Below are positions 1 through 7,317 of a stretch of DNA of 13,606 nt, piece after piece. Numbering within the stretch: the first letter of the stretch is position 1; the number at the start of each line of letters is the position of its first letter. Source of the stretch: RGIG1959 sp045604545 (lineage in GTDB: Bacteria; Bacillota; Clostridia; Oscillospirales; Acutalibacteraceae); assembly GCA_045604545.1 (NCBI GenBank), contig JAZUOG010000088.1:1-13606 (forward strand). Direction: 5' to 3'. The position numbers and the translations under genes are program-made. Under the pieces are notes generated by a model. That model did not search any database and had not been told where the DNA came from. It saw only the letters and a list, made by a program, of their open reading frames with translations.

Positions 1-1
1 A

Positions 2-847
2 GATTACAGAGTGCTTACCTTCCTTGCCCTTTATGATGAAATGAACTATCGCAGAACGGCGGAAAAACTGAATATGACACAGCCGGGTGTCACGCAGCAT
101 ATTCATTATTTGGAGAATTATTACGGTGTGAAGCTGTTTGAGTATGATGGACGGACACTATCAAGAACAAAGAACGCCCAGCGGCTAAAGCGTTATTTTG
201 ATAGCATCAAGGCAGAGGAAGCTGACATCCGTGAAAAGTTTATGCCCACAGATACCGTTCATATGACCGTTGGTGCAACCAAAACTATTGGCGAATTTGT
301 TATCGTGCCGGAGATTCGTTCCTTTCTGCAAGAGCCAAACCATACGCTCGATTTGATCGTTGATAACACCGAAGTTCTTTTACATATGCTTGAAAAGGCA
401 GAGATCGATTTTGCTATTATAGAGGGTGTATTTGACAAATCCAAATATGGCTACCACCTTTACAAAAAAGAAGCGTTTGTAGGGGTCTGTGCAAAAAGCC
501 ATCCTTTTGCCAATAAGACCGTGACCCTTGAAGATATTTTTTCAAAGGACATTGTGGTCAGAGAGCCAGATTCGGGAACGAGAACATTATTGCATAATGC
601 AATTACAGACCGAGGTTTTTCCCTTGACAACTTTAAGCGTTGTATCTCTGTCAGTAATTTTTCCGTGATCTGCGACATTGTGGCAAACAACGGTGCGATT
701 ACCTTTGCCTATGAACCTATCTCCCGATGCCGTGACGACCTTGCCACCTTCTCTGTCGCAGATATGCAGATTAGTGGTGAGTTTAATTTTGTGTATTGCA
801 ATGAACGGGTCGCAAGGGAGAAAATAAACTTACTTTTCTCCAGCTAG
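2..847 (+). CDS. LysR-family transcriptional regulator, 5' end cut off by the window
   Basis: Reading is open from base 2, and the visible protein is 281 residues ending at TAG 845-847. The first visible codons (D-Y-R) lead straight into the N-terminal winged helix-turn-helix of a LysR regulator: an LTFLALYDEMNYRRTAEKL helix, then NMTQPGVTQHI as the recognition helix, in about residues 5-45. A GTG at 11 is in frame but lies inside this domain, so the true start is probably a few codons upstream of the window. The rest, about residues 85-280, fits the periplasmic-binding-protein-like effector domain of the family, and the full length is close to the usual 290-300 residues. LysR proteins bind DNA as tetramers and respond to a small molecule. 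The divergent or adjacent target gene is outside the window, so the ligand is unknown. The gene is visibly more A+T-rich than the downstream operon. Confidence 0.9.
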   Translation, partial: DYRVLTFLALYDEMNYRRTAEKLNMTQPGVTQHIHYLENYYGVKLFEYDGRTLSRTKNAQRLKRYFDSIKAEEADIREKFMPTDTVHMTVGATKTIGEFVIVPEIRSFLQEPNHTLDLIVDNTEVLLHMLEKAEIDFAIIEGVFDKSKYGYHLYKKEAFVGVCAKSHPFANKTVTLEDIFSKDIVVREPDSGTRTLLHNAITDRGFSLDNFKRCISVSNFSVICDIVANNGAITFAYEPISRCRDDLATFSVADMQISGEFNFVYCNERVAREKINLLFSS

Positions 848-896
848 GAGCTATTCTTCAAGACACAAACATTTAACATTTATAAATACAAAAAAG

Positions 897-932
897 GGGC
901 AGACTTTACGAAATTAATCGTAAAATCTGCCC
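897..932. terminator. Long stem-loop downstream of lysR, probable terminator
   Basis: The arms GGGCAGACTTTACG (897-910) and CGTAAAATCTGCCC (919-932) pair with a single C-A mismatch around an 8-base loop, 50 bases after the lysR stop. On the plus strand only a short T run follows. On the minus strand six Ts follow almost immediately (complement of 890-895), so the structure is a better intrinsic terminator for minus-strand transcription, perhaps acting in both directions. Confidence 0.6.
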
Positions 933-1146
933 TTGATATCTGTTGAATTTAGTTCAAGTCCTCCCCAAAGGCCGTTTTGGGGAAATGTTATCTTTTGAAT
1001 TGAACCTTAAAAAATGGCATATTCCCCCGAAACCGCCATCGGGTGCTTCACGCTTTTTCCTCGGCGCTTTCGACCGCGGCAGTTTCTTATGCCTCGCTCC
1101 TCCCGCCCCCGGCGGCGCTCGGCAACGAAGCAGGTTATTCGCCCTG

Positions 1147-1184
1147 CGGGCTCATAACCCTTCGGTCGGTGCTCCGATTTTTCT
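1147..1184 (+). repeat. tRNA-Met-like remnant, inverted relative to the neighbouring tRNA gene
   Basis: Bases 1147-1160 (CGGGCTCATAACCC) are identical to the anticodon arm of the minus-strand initiator tRNA (complement of 1271-1284). After three changed bases (TTC here, GAA in the tRNA) the match resumes with GGTCGGT, and a weaker likeness to the T arm continues to about 1177-1184. That gives 20 of 23 identical over 1147-1169. The copy lacks an acceptor stem, a D arm and a proper T loop, so it is not a functional tRNA. It may be a tRNA-derived repeat fragment. Confidence 0.5.
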
Positions 1185-1200
1185 TCTACAACAAAAGAAG

Positions 1201-1227
1201 AAAAACGAAATTGCAAAAGCAATTTCG
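1201..1227 (-). terminator. Intrinsic terminator of the tRNA-fMet gene
   Basis: Read on the minus strand, a perfect 9-bp stem CGAAATTGC/GCAATTTCG with a TTTT loop (1227 down to 1206) is followed by TTTTT (1205-1201). It begins 9 bases past the encoded CCA end of the tRNA, which fits a terminator for the tRNA transcript. The stem is A/T-rich, so its strength is uncertain. Confidence 0.7.
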
Positions 1228-1235
1228 GTTTTCTT

Positions 1236-1310
<75 letters not shown>

Positions 1311-1338
1311 ATATATGTGTTTCGTTTGGTGTGGTTAT

Positions 1339-1367
1339 ATTATAGCCGATGAGGCGCAAAAAATCAA
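1339..1367 (-). promoter_or_regulatory. Promoter of the tRNA-fMet gene
   Basis: On the minus strand, TTGATT (1367-1362) and TATAAT (1344-1339) are separated by exactly 17 bases. The -10 box lies 28 bases before the mature 5' end of the tRNA. A/T runs lie upstream of the -35 box (1368-1400) and could act as an UP element, as expected for a stable RNA gene. Confidence 0.8.
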
Positions 1368-1445
1368 GTCTTTTTTTGATTATTTTCAATTTTTTATTCG
1401 ACAGGGAATTCTGACCGAATATTACAAAATATCGACGCGTTATCC

Positions 1446-1474
1446 TTGCTCTTTCATTTTCGGCGTGATATAAT
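1446..1474 (+). promoter_or_regulatory. Promoter of the surface-glycan operon
   Basis: TTGCTC (1446-1451) and a perfect TATAAT (1469-1474) are 17 bases apart. A TG precedes the -10 box (TGATATAAT), so it also has the extended -10 form. It predicts a leader of about 55 bases before the start at 1536. No operator is obvious. Confidence 0.75.
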
Positions 1475-1535
1475 GGGAGTATATATATCGTTATCAATCT
1501 ATGTGCATTTTTCGCGCTTAAGGAGATGAGCTTGC

Positions 1536-4064
1536 ATGGCCCAACAACCGCTCGTCAGTGTATGCATCAACTGCTATAACGCTGAGGACAGCATTGTGAA
1601 AACCGTCAACTCGGTACTCACGCAAACGTACACCAATCTGCAGGTGATCGTTGTTGACGATCATTCGACCGACAACACCGTGTCTTTGCTGAACACCATC
1701 AAAGACGATCGCCTTGAGGTGTATCCGCTTGATGAAAACGGACACATTTCCAACGCCAATAACGAGGCACTCTCTCATGTGAAGGGCGACTATATCGCCC
1801 ATCTGGATGCGGACGATGTGTGGTTTGCCGACAAGATCGAAAAACAACTCGCTTTTTTACAGGAGCACACCGAATACGGTGCTTGTTTTTCGCTGGCGGA
1901 AATGGTTGATATCGACGGCAATGTCATTGAGGATCATCGTTTTCGCGCAGAGAACGGCTCTCGGGAAGAGATTTTCGCCAAATTCATGACAACGGGCAAC
2001 TACCTGTGCCATTCGTCGATGTTCGCGAGAAAAGAGGTTCTCGACCGCATCGGCGGACACGATCTGACACTGCTCTATTTCCACGATTTCGAGCTGTGGC
2101 TAAGAATGCTTCTGGATTGCGCGATCTACATTCTCCCCGAAAACCTGCTCGCCTACCGTGTGGCAGACGGCAGTAACAGCGATATGGTGGAGGAAAAGCA
2201 CGCGGCGCATGTCAATGAATTCGCCCAGATCGCCTATCAGACGATCCTGTCCTGCGAGGACGGTTTCTTCCTGCGCGCCTTTGCCGACCGTCTGCGTTTG
2301 CAAGGAGAGCATACGCCCGAGCAGACTGCTCTTGAAAAAGCATTTTTACTGCTTTCAATGATCCCCTATTACCCGCAAAATCCCGCTCTCGGCTTGCGTC
2401 GTCTGACAGAGCTTCTTTCCGAAGAATGCTATCGCGATGTTGCAAAACGCGACTTTGGATTCACCGTCAAGGATCTGTATACACTGCAGCGTGCAAGCGT
2501 GTATCACGATCAGGAATCGACACGCATCAGCAAAGACACCATCACCCATCTGAACAACATCTACGGACTGCTGCAGACACGCTTTGATGAAACGACGACG
2601 GCTCTTCAGACGGCAACGGCTGAACGCGATGCCGTCATACAGGAGCTGGAAGCCCATCGTCATGCGCTCGCCGCAGAACAGCAGGCTCGTGCCGCCGCAC
2701 AGGCAAATTATGAAGATGCGGTGCGCTGTCACGAGGAGGCGGTGCGCCAACTGCGCATGATGTCCTCGAGTAAATCGTGGAAACTGACCGCGCCCCTTCG
2801 TATGCTCAACGTGTGGCGACAAATGCGCCGTTGCTCCAAGCACCCGAAGACCAAAGACGGCAAAGATGCCGTGGCGGTCGTGGTGATGTACGGCTTCTTT
2901 GCTCACAATCTCGGCGATGATCTGTTCTTTGATATCCTGTTCAGACGCTATCCCGATACGGTGTTTGTGGCGTATGATGCGATGGAATATGAGGCGTTTT
3001 TCGCCCGTTATCCCAATGTTTACTGCTACACCAAAGCGGATCCCCGCGTGGCGAAAATCGACCGTGTCGGCGCAAAGCTCGGCAAAAAGGATTACTTTGA
3101 GAAACTGCTCATTCACTACGCCGATGCGGTCGTCCATATCGGCGGCTCGATCTATCAGCAGATCGGCACATGGGAAGAGGATCTGAAGATCCGCAAAAAG
3201 CGCTATAAGCGCTCGCGTCCCTTCTTCTCCATTTCCTCCAACTTCGGCCCCCATCAGACAAAGGGCTATGAAAAGACCTGGCGCAAGCGTTTTAAAAAAT
3301 GCCGCGACATCTGCTTCAGAGACGACTATTCCGCCGTTACCTTCAACAAGGTCAAGTCGGTGCGGTATGCGCCCGATCTGCTGTTCTCTTATCCCCTGCC
3401 CGAAAAGGAAACGATCGAAGGACGACTGCTCATCTCGGTCATTCATCCCGGCTATCCCGGTCGTCCGTTCCCGGAATACCACGCGAACGAGTACCGCAAA
3501 ACACTGGCGCTTCTGACGGAGCAGTGGCTCAAAGACGGTAAGACCGTCTGCTTTGCGGGCTTCTGCGATTACCAGAGCGACGACGCGATCATCAACGAGA
3601 TCATTGCGATGGTGCCCGAAGAACTCAGAGGCGGCATTTCCACCGTGCGTTATACCAAGCACAGCGAGGGATTCGACGAGATTCTCTCTGCCGTCGCCGA
3701 AAGCGAGTATGTCATCGCCACCCGTTTCCACGCGATGGTGTTCGGCTTGGTCGCGGGCAAAAAGGTGATTCCGCTATGCTATAATCAAAAAATGCATTTG
3801 GTGCTGGACGATATCTGCTTCAACGAACGCGTGTTGGACATGGACGCCATCTGCGACATGGAGATCCGCGTGCTGAACGAATGGATCCTGCAAATCAAGC
3901 CGTTTGATGTGGAAGAACAGAAAGCGCGTGCACACGAACAATTCCTGCGTCTTGACGAGTATATCGCCAAAAAGGGCGGTGCGGTCGTCAAATCGCTCTA
4001 CAATGATAACGGCGGCACCGTTAGAAAGAAGCTGCATGCCGATGAAGAAAAGAAGGAGGACTAA
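1536..4064 (+). CDS. Glycosyltransferase family 2 / coiled coil / polysaccharide pyruvyl transferase fusion protein
   Basis: The protein has 842 residues. Residues 5-210 are a GT-A fold family 2 glycosyltransferase: VSVCINCYNAE at the N-terminus, DDHSTDNT (41-48) for the nucleotide sugar, the DxD-type metal site DADD (91-94), and HDFELWLR (183-190) in the place of the catalytic-base motif. Residues about 340-410 are Ala/Glu/Gln-rich and likely a coiled coil. They end in SSKSWKLTAPLR (411-422), a linker often seen after coiled coils in surface-glycan transferases. Residues 445-770 match polysaccharide pyruvyl transferase (CsaB/PssM-like), with YGFFAHNLGDD (452-462), HIGGS (534-538) and the RFHAMVFG segment (730-737). 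The expected roles are adding a sugar from a nucleotide donor and a ketal pyruvate from phosphoenolpyruvate to a surface polymer; both activities are inferred. There is no signal peptide, so it should be cytoplasmic or membrane-associated. AAGGAG at 1520-1525 supports the start. It is first in an operon, 2 bases before the kinase gene. Confidence 0.88.
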   Translation: MAQQPLVSVCINCYNAEDSIVKTVNSVLTQTYTNLQVIVVDDHSTDNTVSLLNTIKDDRLEVYPLDENGHISNANNEALSHVKGDYIAHLDADDVWFADKIEKQLAFLQEHTEYGACFSLAEMVDIDGNVIEDHRFRAENGSREEIFAKFMTTGNYLCHSSMFARKEVLDRIGGHDLTLLYFHDFELWLRMLLDCAIYILPENLLAYRVADGSNSDMVEEKHAAHVNEFAQIAYQTILSCEDGFFLRAFADRLRLQGEHTPEQTALEKAFLLLSMIPYYPQNPALGLRRLTELLSEECYRDVAKRDFGFTVKDLYTLQRASVYHDQESTRISKDTITHLNNIYGLLQTRFDETTTALQTATAERDAVIQELEAHRHALAAEQQARAAAQANYEDAVRCHEEAVRQLRMMSSSKSWKLTAPLRMLNVWRQMRRCSKHPKTKDGKDAVAVVVMYGFFAHNLGDDLFFDILFRRYPDTVFVAYDAMEYEAFFARYPNVYCYTKADPRVAKIDRVGAKLGKKDYFEKLLIHYADAVVHIGGSIYQQIGTWEEDLKIRKKRYKRSRPFFSISSNFGPHQTKGYEKTWRKRFKKCRDICFRDDYSAVTFNKVKSVRYAPDLLFSYPLPEKETIEGRLLISVIHPGYPGRPFPEYHANEYRKTLALLTEQWLKDGKTVCFAGFCDYQSDDAIINEIIAMVPEELRGGISTVRYTKHSEGFDEILSAVAESEYVIATRFHAMVFGLVAGKKVIPLCYNQKMHLVLDDICFNERVLDMDAICDMEIRVLNEWILQIKPFDVEEQKARAHEQFLRLDEYIAKKGGAVVKSLYNDNGGTVRKKLHADEEKKED

Positions 4065-4066
4065 AG

Positions 4067-5191
4067 ATGAACGATCCCTTTATCCCCGAAAACAAAGCCA
4101 TTTTGACCCAGGTGCTTGCCGCCTACGATTTTCCCGAGACATTGGTGGGTGTTGTCCGCTACGGTCAGGGACACATCAATGATACCTTCTGTGTGCTGTG
4201 TCAACCGAAGGAAGGCGATTGCATCCGCTTCATTCTTCAGGGACTGAGCACGGCGGCATTCCCCCACCCCGAAGAGCTGATGGAAAACTTCATCGGCATC
4301 ACCTCGTATCTGCGCGAGGCGATCATCGCCGACGGCGGCGATCCCGACAGAGAGACGCTCAGCCTTGTCAACACCAAAGACGGCAAACCCTACTATGTCG
4401 ATCAAAACGGCAAGGTGTGGCGTCTGACACCGTTCATCGAAAACACCGATTGCTTCCAGTCGGCAACCCCCGAGCTGTTTGAGGCCTCCGCCCGCTCGTT
4501 CGGACGATTCCAATATCAGCTTCGTGACTTCCCCGCCGCCACCCTTCACGAGCCGATCGTCAACTTCCATAACACGGAAGATCGTTTTGCCAAATTTATT
4601 GCGGCGTTGGAGGCCGACAAACTCGGTCGTGCCGCCGGTGTGAAAGCGGAGATCGATTTCGTCCTTGCCCGCAAGGAGGACTGCTCGGTCGCGATGAAGG
4701 CTCTGCGCGACGGCGTACTCCCGCTTCGCGTGACCCACAACGACACCAAGCTCAACAATATTCTCATTGACCGCGCCACCGGTGAAGGCATCTGTGTCAT
4801 CGACCTTGATACCACCATGCCCGGTCTTTCCATCAACGATTTCGGCGATTCCATTCGTTTCGGTGCCAACCATTCCAAGGAAGATGAAAAGGATCTGTCG
4901 AAGGTCAACTTTGACATTGATTTGTTTGAAGCCTACACCCGCGGCTTTATCGAAGGCTCGAAGGGTAGCCTGACGCAAGCGGAGCTTGACTACCTGCCCT
5001 GGGGTGCCAGACTGATGACACTCGAGTGCGGCATCCGCTTCCTGACCGACTATCTTGACGGCGACAACTATTTCCGCACCCATTACGAGGGTCAGAACCT
5101 CGATCGTTGCCGTACCCAGTTCAAGCTGGTGAGCGACATGGAAGCACAGTTTGACGAGATGGCGGCCATCATCAAAAAGTATGCCGATTGA
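4067..5191 (+). CDS. Phosphotransferase (APH fold) related to N-acetylhexosamine 1-kinase
   Basis: The protein has 374 residues, close to the roughly 360 of Bifidobacterium NahK. It has the aminoglycoside-phosphotransferase/choline-kinase fold: a glycine-containing nucleotide loop near RYGQGHINDTF (31-41), the catalytic loop THNDTKLNN (223-231) with D226 as presumed base, and the metal-binding segment VIDLDTTMPG (244-253), followed by DFGDSIR (258-264). The DLDT-MPGL and DFGD arrangement is characteristic of NahK-like proteins, which phosphorylate GlcNAc or GalNAc at C1 with ATP in the cytoplasm. The exact sugar here is inferred, not shown. The start is supported by AGGAGGA at 4054-4060, inside the end of the preceding gene, so the two are very likely translationally coupled. 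A product sugar-1-phosphate could feed nucleotide-sugar synthesis for the neighbouring glycosyltransferase. Another kinase of the same fold, for example homoserine-type, is less likely. Confidence 0.8.
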   Translation: MNDPFIPENKAILTQVLAAYDFPETLVGVVRYGQGHINDTFCVLCQPKEGDCIRFILQGLSTAAFPHPEELMENFIGITSYLREAIIADGGDPDRETLSLVNTKDGKPYYVDQNGKVWRLTPFIENTDCFQSATPELFEASARSFGRFQYQLRDFPAATLHEPIVNFHNTEDRFAKFIAALEADKLGRAAGVKAEIDFVLARKEDCSVAMKALRDGVLPLRVTHNDTKLNNILIDRATGEGICVIDLDTTMPGLSINDFGDSIRFGANHSKEDEKDLSKVNFDIDLFEAYTRGFIEGSKGSLTQAELDYLPWGARLMTLECGIRFLTDYLDGDNYFRTHYEGQNLDRCRTQFKLVSDMEAQFDEMAAIIKKYAD

Positions 5192-5207
5192 TCGGGAGGG
5201 CGCTCAT

Positions 5208-5864
5208 ATGAAATCCATTCTTGCCTTCGGTGACTCCAACACATGGGGCTATGATTATCTGACCTACACGCCCGAAACGGGTGTGCGCGGACGCATGGCG
5301 TTCGATGAGCGGTGGCCGGGTCGGTTGCAACAGCTTCTCGGCGATGAATACCGCGTCATCGAGAACGGTCTCAACACGCGTACCGTTGTGATGGAAGACC
5401 CGTGCATTCCGCTTCGCAAGGGCATTGACAGTCTCAAGGTAGCACTGGAATCCAACACCCCGCTCGATCTTGTTGTGATCCAGCTCGGCGCCAACGAATT
5501 CAAGACGATGTACAACCGTCCCGCGGGCGTGATCGCCTTCGGTATGGAGCACATGATCCGCGCCTGCAAGCAAAGCTATTACGGCTATGAGCCGCCGAAA
5601 ATTCTGATCATTGCTCCGGCACAGCTTCATCCCGATTGCTCGACGATGGATCTCGGCTTTAACTACGGCCCCGATTCGTATGAAAAAAGCTGTCAGATCG
5701 GCAAGGAGTATGAAAAGGTGGCGCTTCGTCACGGTTGCGGCTTTCTCGATGCCGCCACGCTCGGCTTTGAGCTGAACACACTTGACGGTGTGCATTATTC
5801 CCGCGAGGATCATCGTAAGCTCGCCGATGCCGTCGCCGAAAAGGTCAAAGAGATGCTCGGGTAA
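5208..5864 (+). CDS. SGNH/GDSL-family hydrolase (arylesterase-like)
   Basis: The protein has 218 residues when started at the ATG of 5208. An in-frame ATG at 5151 lies within the kinase gene and has no supporting site, whereas GGGAGGG at 5194-5200 is well placed for 5208, and the protein then begins MKSILAFGDSNTWG as in relatives. The SGNH blocks are present: GDSNTWG (8-14) with nucleophile S10, ENG (52-54) with the oxyanion-hole glycine, GANE (94-97) with the conserved Asn96, and DGVH (193-196) supplying the Asp and His of the triad. It has no signal peptide, so it is probably cytoplasmic. Relatives remove acyl or acetyl groups from sugars or small esters. In this operon, deacetylation or deacylation of a glycan building block is a reasonable guess. 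It is the last gene before a terminator, 16 bases after the kinase gene. Confidence 0.88.
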   Translation: MKSILAFGDSNTWGYDYLTYTPETGVRGRMAFDERWPGRLQQLLGDEYRVIENGLNTRTVVMEDPCIPLRKGIDSLKVALESNTPLDLVVIQLGANEFKTMYNRPAGVIAFGMEHMIRACKQSYYGYEPPKILIIAPAQLHPDCSTMDLGFNYGPDSYEKSCQIGKEYEKVALRHGCGFLDAATLGFELNTLDGVHYSREDHRKLADAVAEKVKEMLG

Positions 5865-5898
5865 ACACCGAAACGCACACTTTACAAACTTCCGCTAT

Positions 5899-5928
5899 AA
5901 AGCACCCCGCCAAAAACGGGGTGCTTTT
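5899..5928 (+). terminator. Intrinsic terminator of the surface-glycan operon
   Basis: A perfect 11-bp stem, AAAGCACCCCG (5899-5909) with CGGGGTGCTTT (5917-5927), encloses a 7-base A-rich loop and runs into TTTT, 35 bases after the hydrolase stop. The A-run on the left arm suggests it may also work from the other side. Confidence 0.9.
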
Positions 5929-5949
5929 GCGTATTCTACGAGGCATAGG

Positions 5950-5979
5950 GTGACAAAATGATGCCGATCATGGTATACT
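5950..5979 (+). promoter_or_regulatory. Extended -10 promoter of the XRE regulator gene
   Basis: TATACT (5974-5979) is preceded by TGG, an extended -10 form, and GTGACA (5950-5955) lies 18 bases upstream as a -35 candidate. The 14 bases 5967-5980 recur exactly at the galU promoter. A near-perfect AAAGGAGG (5989-5996) follows, 8 bases before the start at 6005. Confidence 0.65.
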
Positions 5980-6004
5980 GACAATCACAAAGGAGGCGTG
6001 ATAA

Positions 6005-6778
6005 ATGAACGCACTCGCAACAGGACAGTTTCTTTCTGAACTCAGAAAAGAAAAAGGACTCACGCAAAAGGAACTGGCACTTCAGCTCAATGTCACTGAC
6101 AAAGCTGTTTCACGCTGGGAAACGGGCAAAGGCTTCCCCGACATCACCTCTTTAACGGCTCTCAGTGATCTGTTTGATATCACGATCAACGAACTGCTTG
6201 CAGGCAAACGTATTGAGCAACCTGTACCGGCAGAGGCGGAACAGGTCGTCACCCATGTTGTCAAAGAAAACACAACCGTCAAAAAGAGAAACCTCATTTT
6301 GACGGTGAGCGTCATTTTTCTTGTTCTTCTGTTTGCTTTTTGCTCATATTTCGATGTGTTTGGCTGGGTGTCTCATCGTGTCCAAGGCGGGTATACCATT
6401 ATCACGGTCTCCTCGGATATCGGGGTGATCGATGCCTCTTTCGTTACGATCCTGCACGAGGGACACCTCGTTGAGACGCAGACACGAGGAGATGGTATAT
6501 ATTACTCAAGCGAATACGGAGACTATCAAGGGACGCTCGTTCTGAATTCTGAAACCCCAACGCTTGATGACATGAGGATTCATTTTGGGTTTTACAATCC
6601 CAACAACTGGCATAAGCTCCATCTCCACATCCGCATCGGCGATCATCATGACCAAGTCGCAGTGACACAAACCGTTGCTTGTCTGACCGATGACGACAAG
6701 GTATTGTTTGCCGAGAAAAGCGACACATATTCCCCCCACACCGAGAAGTATCCCGATGTCCATATCGGACTTTTGTAA
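6005..6778 (+). CDS. Membrane-tethered XRE-type transcriptional regulator
   Basis: The protein has 257 residues. Residues 6-66 form a Cro/CI-type helix-turn-helix; the conserved segment LTQKELALQLNVTDKAVSRW (19-38) includes the recognition helix, and FPDITSLTALSDLFDITINELL follows, as is typical of Firmicute XRE proteins. A charged linker (70-95) leads to one membrane helix at about 96-115 (from NLILTVSVIF to AFCSYF). The remaining 140 residues would lie outside the cell and are not recognised; they are beta-rich in appearance, with many His and Tyr residues. The protein thus looks like a one-component sensor, with DNA binding inside and a sensory or anchoring part outside. It has a strong ribosome-binding site and its own promoter, and is probably co-transcribed with the small membrane protein 52 bases downstream. 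Its targets and signal are unknown. Confidence 0.82.
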   Translation: MNALATGQFLSELRKEKGLTQKELALQLNVTDKAVSRWETGKGFPDITSLTALSDLFDITINELLAGKRIEQPVPAEAEQVVTHVVKENTTVKKRNLILTVSVIFLVLLFAFCSYFDVFGWVSHRVQGGYTIITVSSDIGVIDASFVTILHEGHLVETQTRGDGIYYSSEYGDYQGTLVLNSETPTLDDMRIHFGFYNPNNWHKLHLHIRIGDHHDQVAVTQTVACLTDDDKVLFAEKSDTYSPHTEKYPDVHIGLL

Positions 6779-6830
6779 ACAGAATAATTTCCGCTCTGTC
6801 AGAGAACACTGCGTTTTGAGGTGACTTGTC

Positions 6831-7214
6831 ATGAAAGGCTTCAAAAAGCGCGGTGTTCTTTTTTTGATCGGCGGTGTCGGCTACGGCATCATTGAGATCG
6901 TATGGCGCAGACGTACACACTGGACAATGATCCTGGCGGGCGGTGTATGTGCTGTGCTGATGAGTGAGATTGCAAACAGAAAGCAGGAGCAGTCTCTTCT
7001 TGTCAAAGCGGGGATGTGTTCGGCGATGATCACCGCGGTGGAATTCGTGTTCGGGCTTGTTTTCAACAAGCTGTTTCGTATGAACGTATGGGATTACAGC
7101 CGCATGCCGTTGAATTTCTGCGGACAGATATGCCCGCTGTATTCCCTGCTCTGGATGGGACTGAGCGTGATCATGTTGCCGATCATCCGCCTGATCCATC
7201 GCCGCTTATGCTGA
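6831..7214 (+). CDS. Small CmpB/ABC-transporter-permease-like membrane protein
   Basis: The protein has 127 residues with four likely membrane helices (about 8-24, 32-47, 58-79 and 98-120) and basic ends. The segment WDYSRMPLNFCGQICPLYSL (87-106) is the signature of a family annotated as putative ABC-transporter permease (CmpB type), common in Clostridia. No ATPase or solute-binding partner lies nearby, so transport is doubtful and the real role of the family is unclear. GAGGTG at 6818-6823 is 7 bases before the ATG, a modest site. It follows the XRE gene closely on the same strand with no terminator between, which suggests one transcript and perhaps a regulator-membrane-protein pair. No convincing terminator is seen in the 103 bases before the next gene. 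Confidence 0.75.
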   Translation: MKGFKKRGVLFLIGGVGYGIIEIVWRRRTHWTMILAGGVCAVLMSEIANRKQEQSLLVKAGMCSAMITAVEFVFGLVFNKLFRMNVWDYSRMPLNFCGQICPLYSLLWMGLSVIMLPIIRLIHRRLC

Positions 7215-7317
7215 TCCCCATTACACATCGTGCCGCTTTTTTCACGATTTCCTTTCACAAGAATTTCACACGGCTGCATTATGATGAAACCAAATCATAG
7301 GAAAGGTATGATCGTCT

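Larger units (their letters stand above)
848..1235. other. Gene-free interval between lysR and the initiator tRNA
   Basis: I see no credible protein gene here; the short open frames lack ribosome-binding sites and family features. It contains a 14-bp-arm dyad at 897-932, and a smaller dyad at 962-983 (TCCCCAAA/TTTGGGGA, 6-base loop) flanked by outer complementary arms 952-957 and 1000-1005. A GC-rich stretch follows from about 1021 to 1177. It includes the tRNA-like segment described separately and ends in an A/T-only-rich inverted repeat, TTTTTCTTCT 1178-1187 with AGAAGAAAAA 1196-1205. The GC-rich block differs sharply in composition from the lysR side and may be an interspersed repeat or a decayed RNA locus. 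No known RNA family is recognised. Confidence 0.6.

Noticed and set aside
2355..3731. 458-codon open frame on the minus strand
   Set aside because: It lies wholly opposite the transferase fusion gene, has no ribosome-binding site or recognisable domain, and the plus-strand product has clear motifs. It is a shadow frame from codon bias.
4061..5083. 340-codon minus-strand frame opposite the kinase gene
   Set aside because: There is no domain and no start signal, and the plus strand encodes an intact kinase with catalytic motifs.
7227..7248. ATCGTG/CACGAT dyad after the CmpB-like gene as a terminator
   Set aside because: The stem is only 6 bp with a 10-base loop holding the T-run, and no T-run follows the stem.
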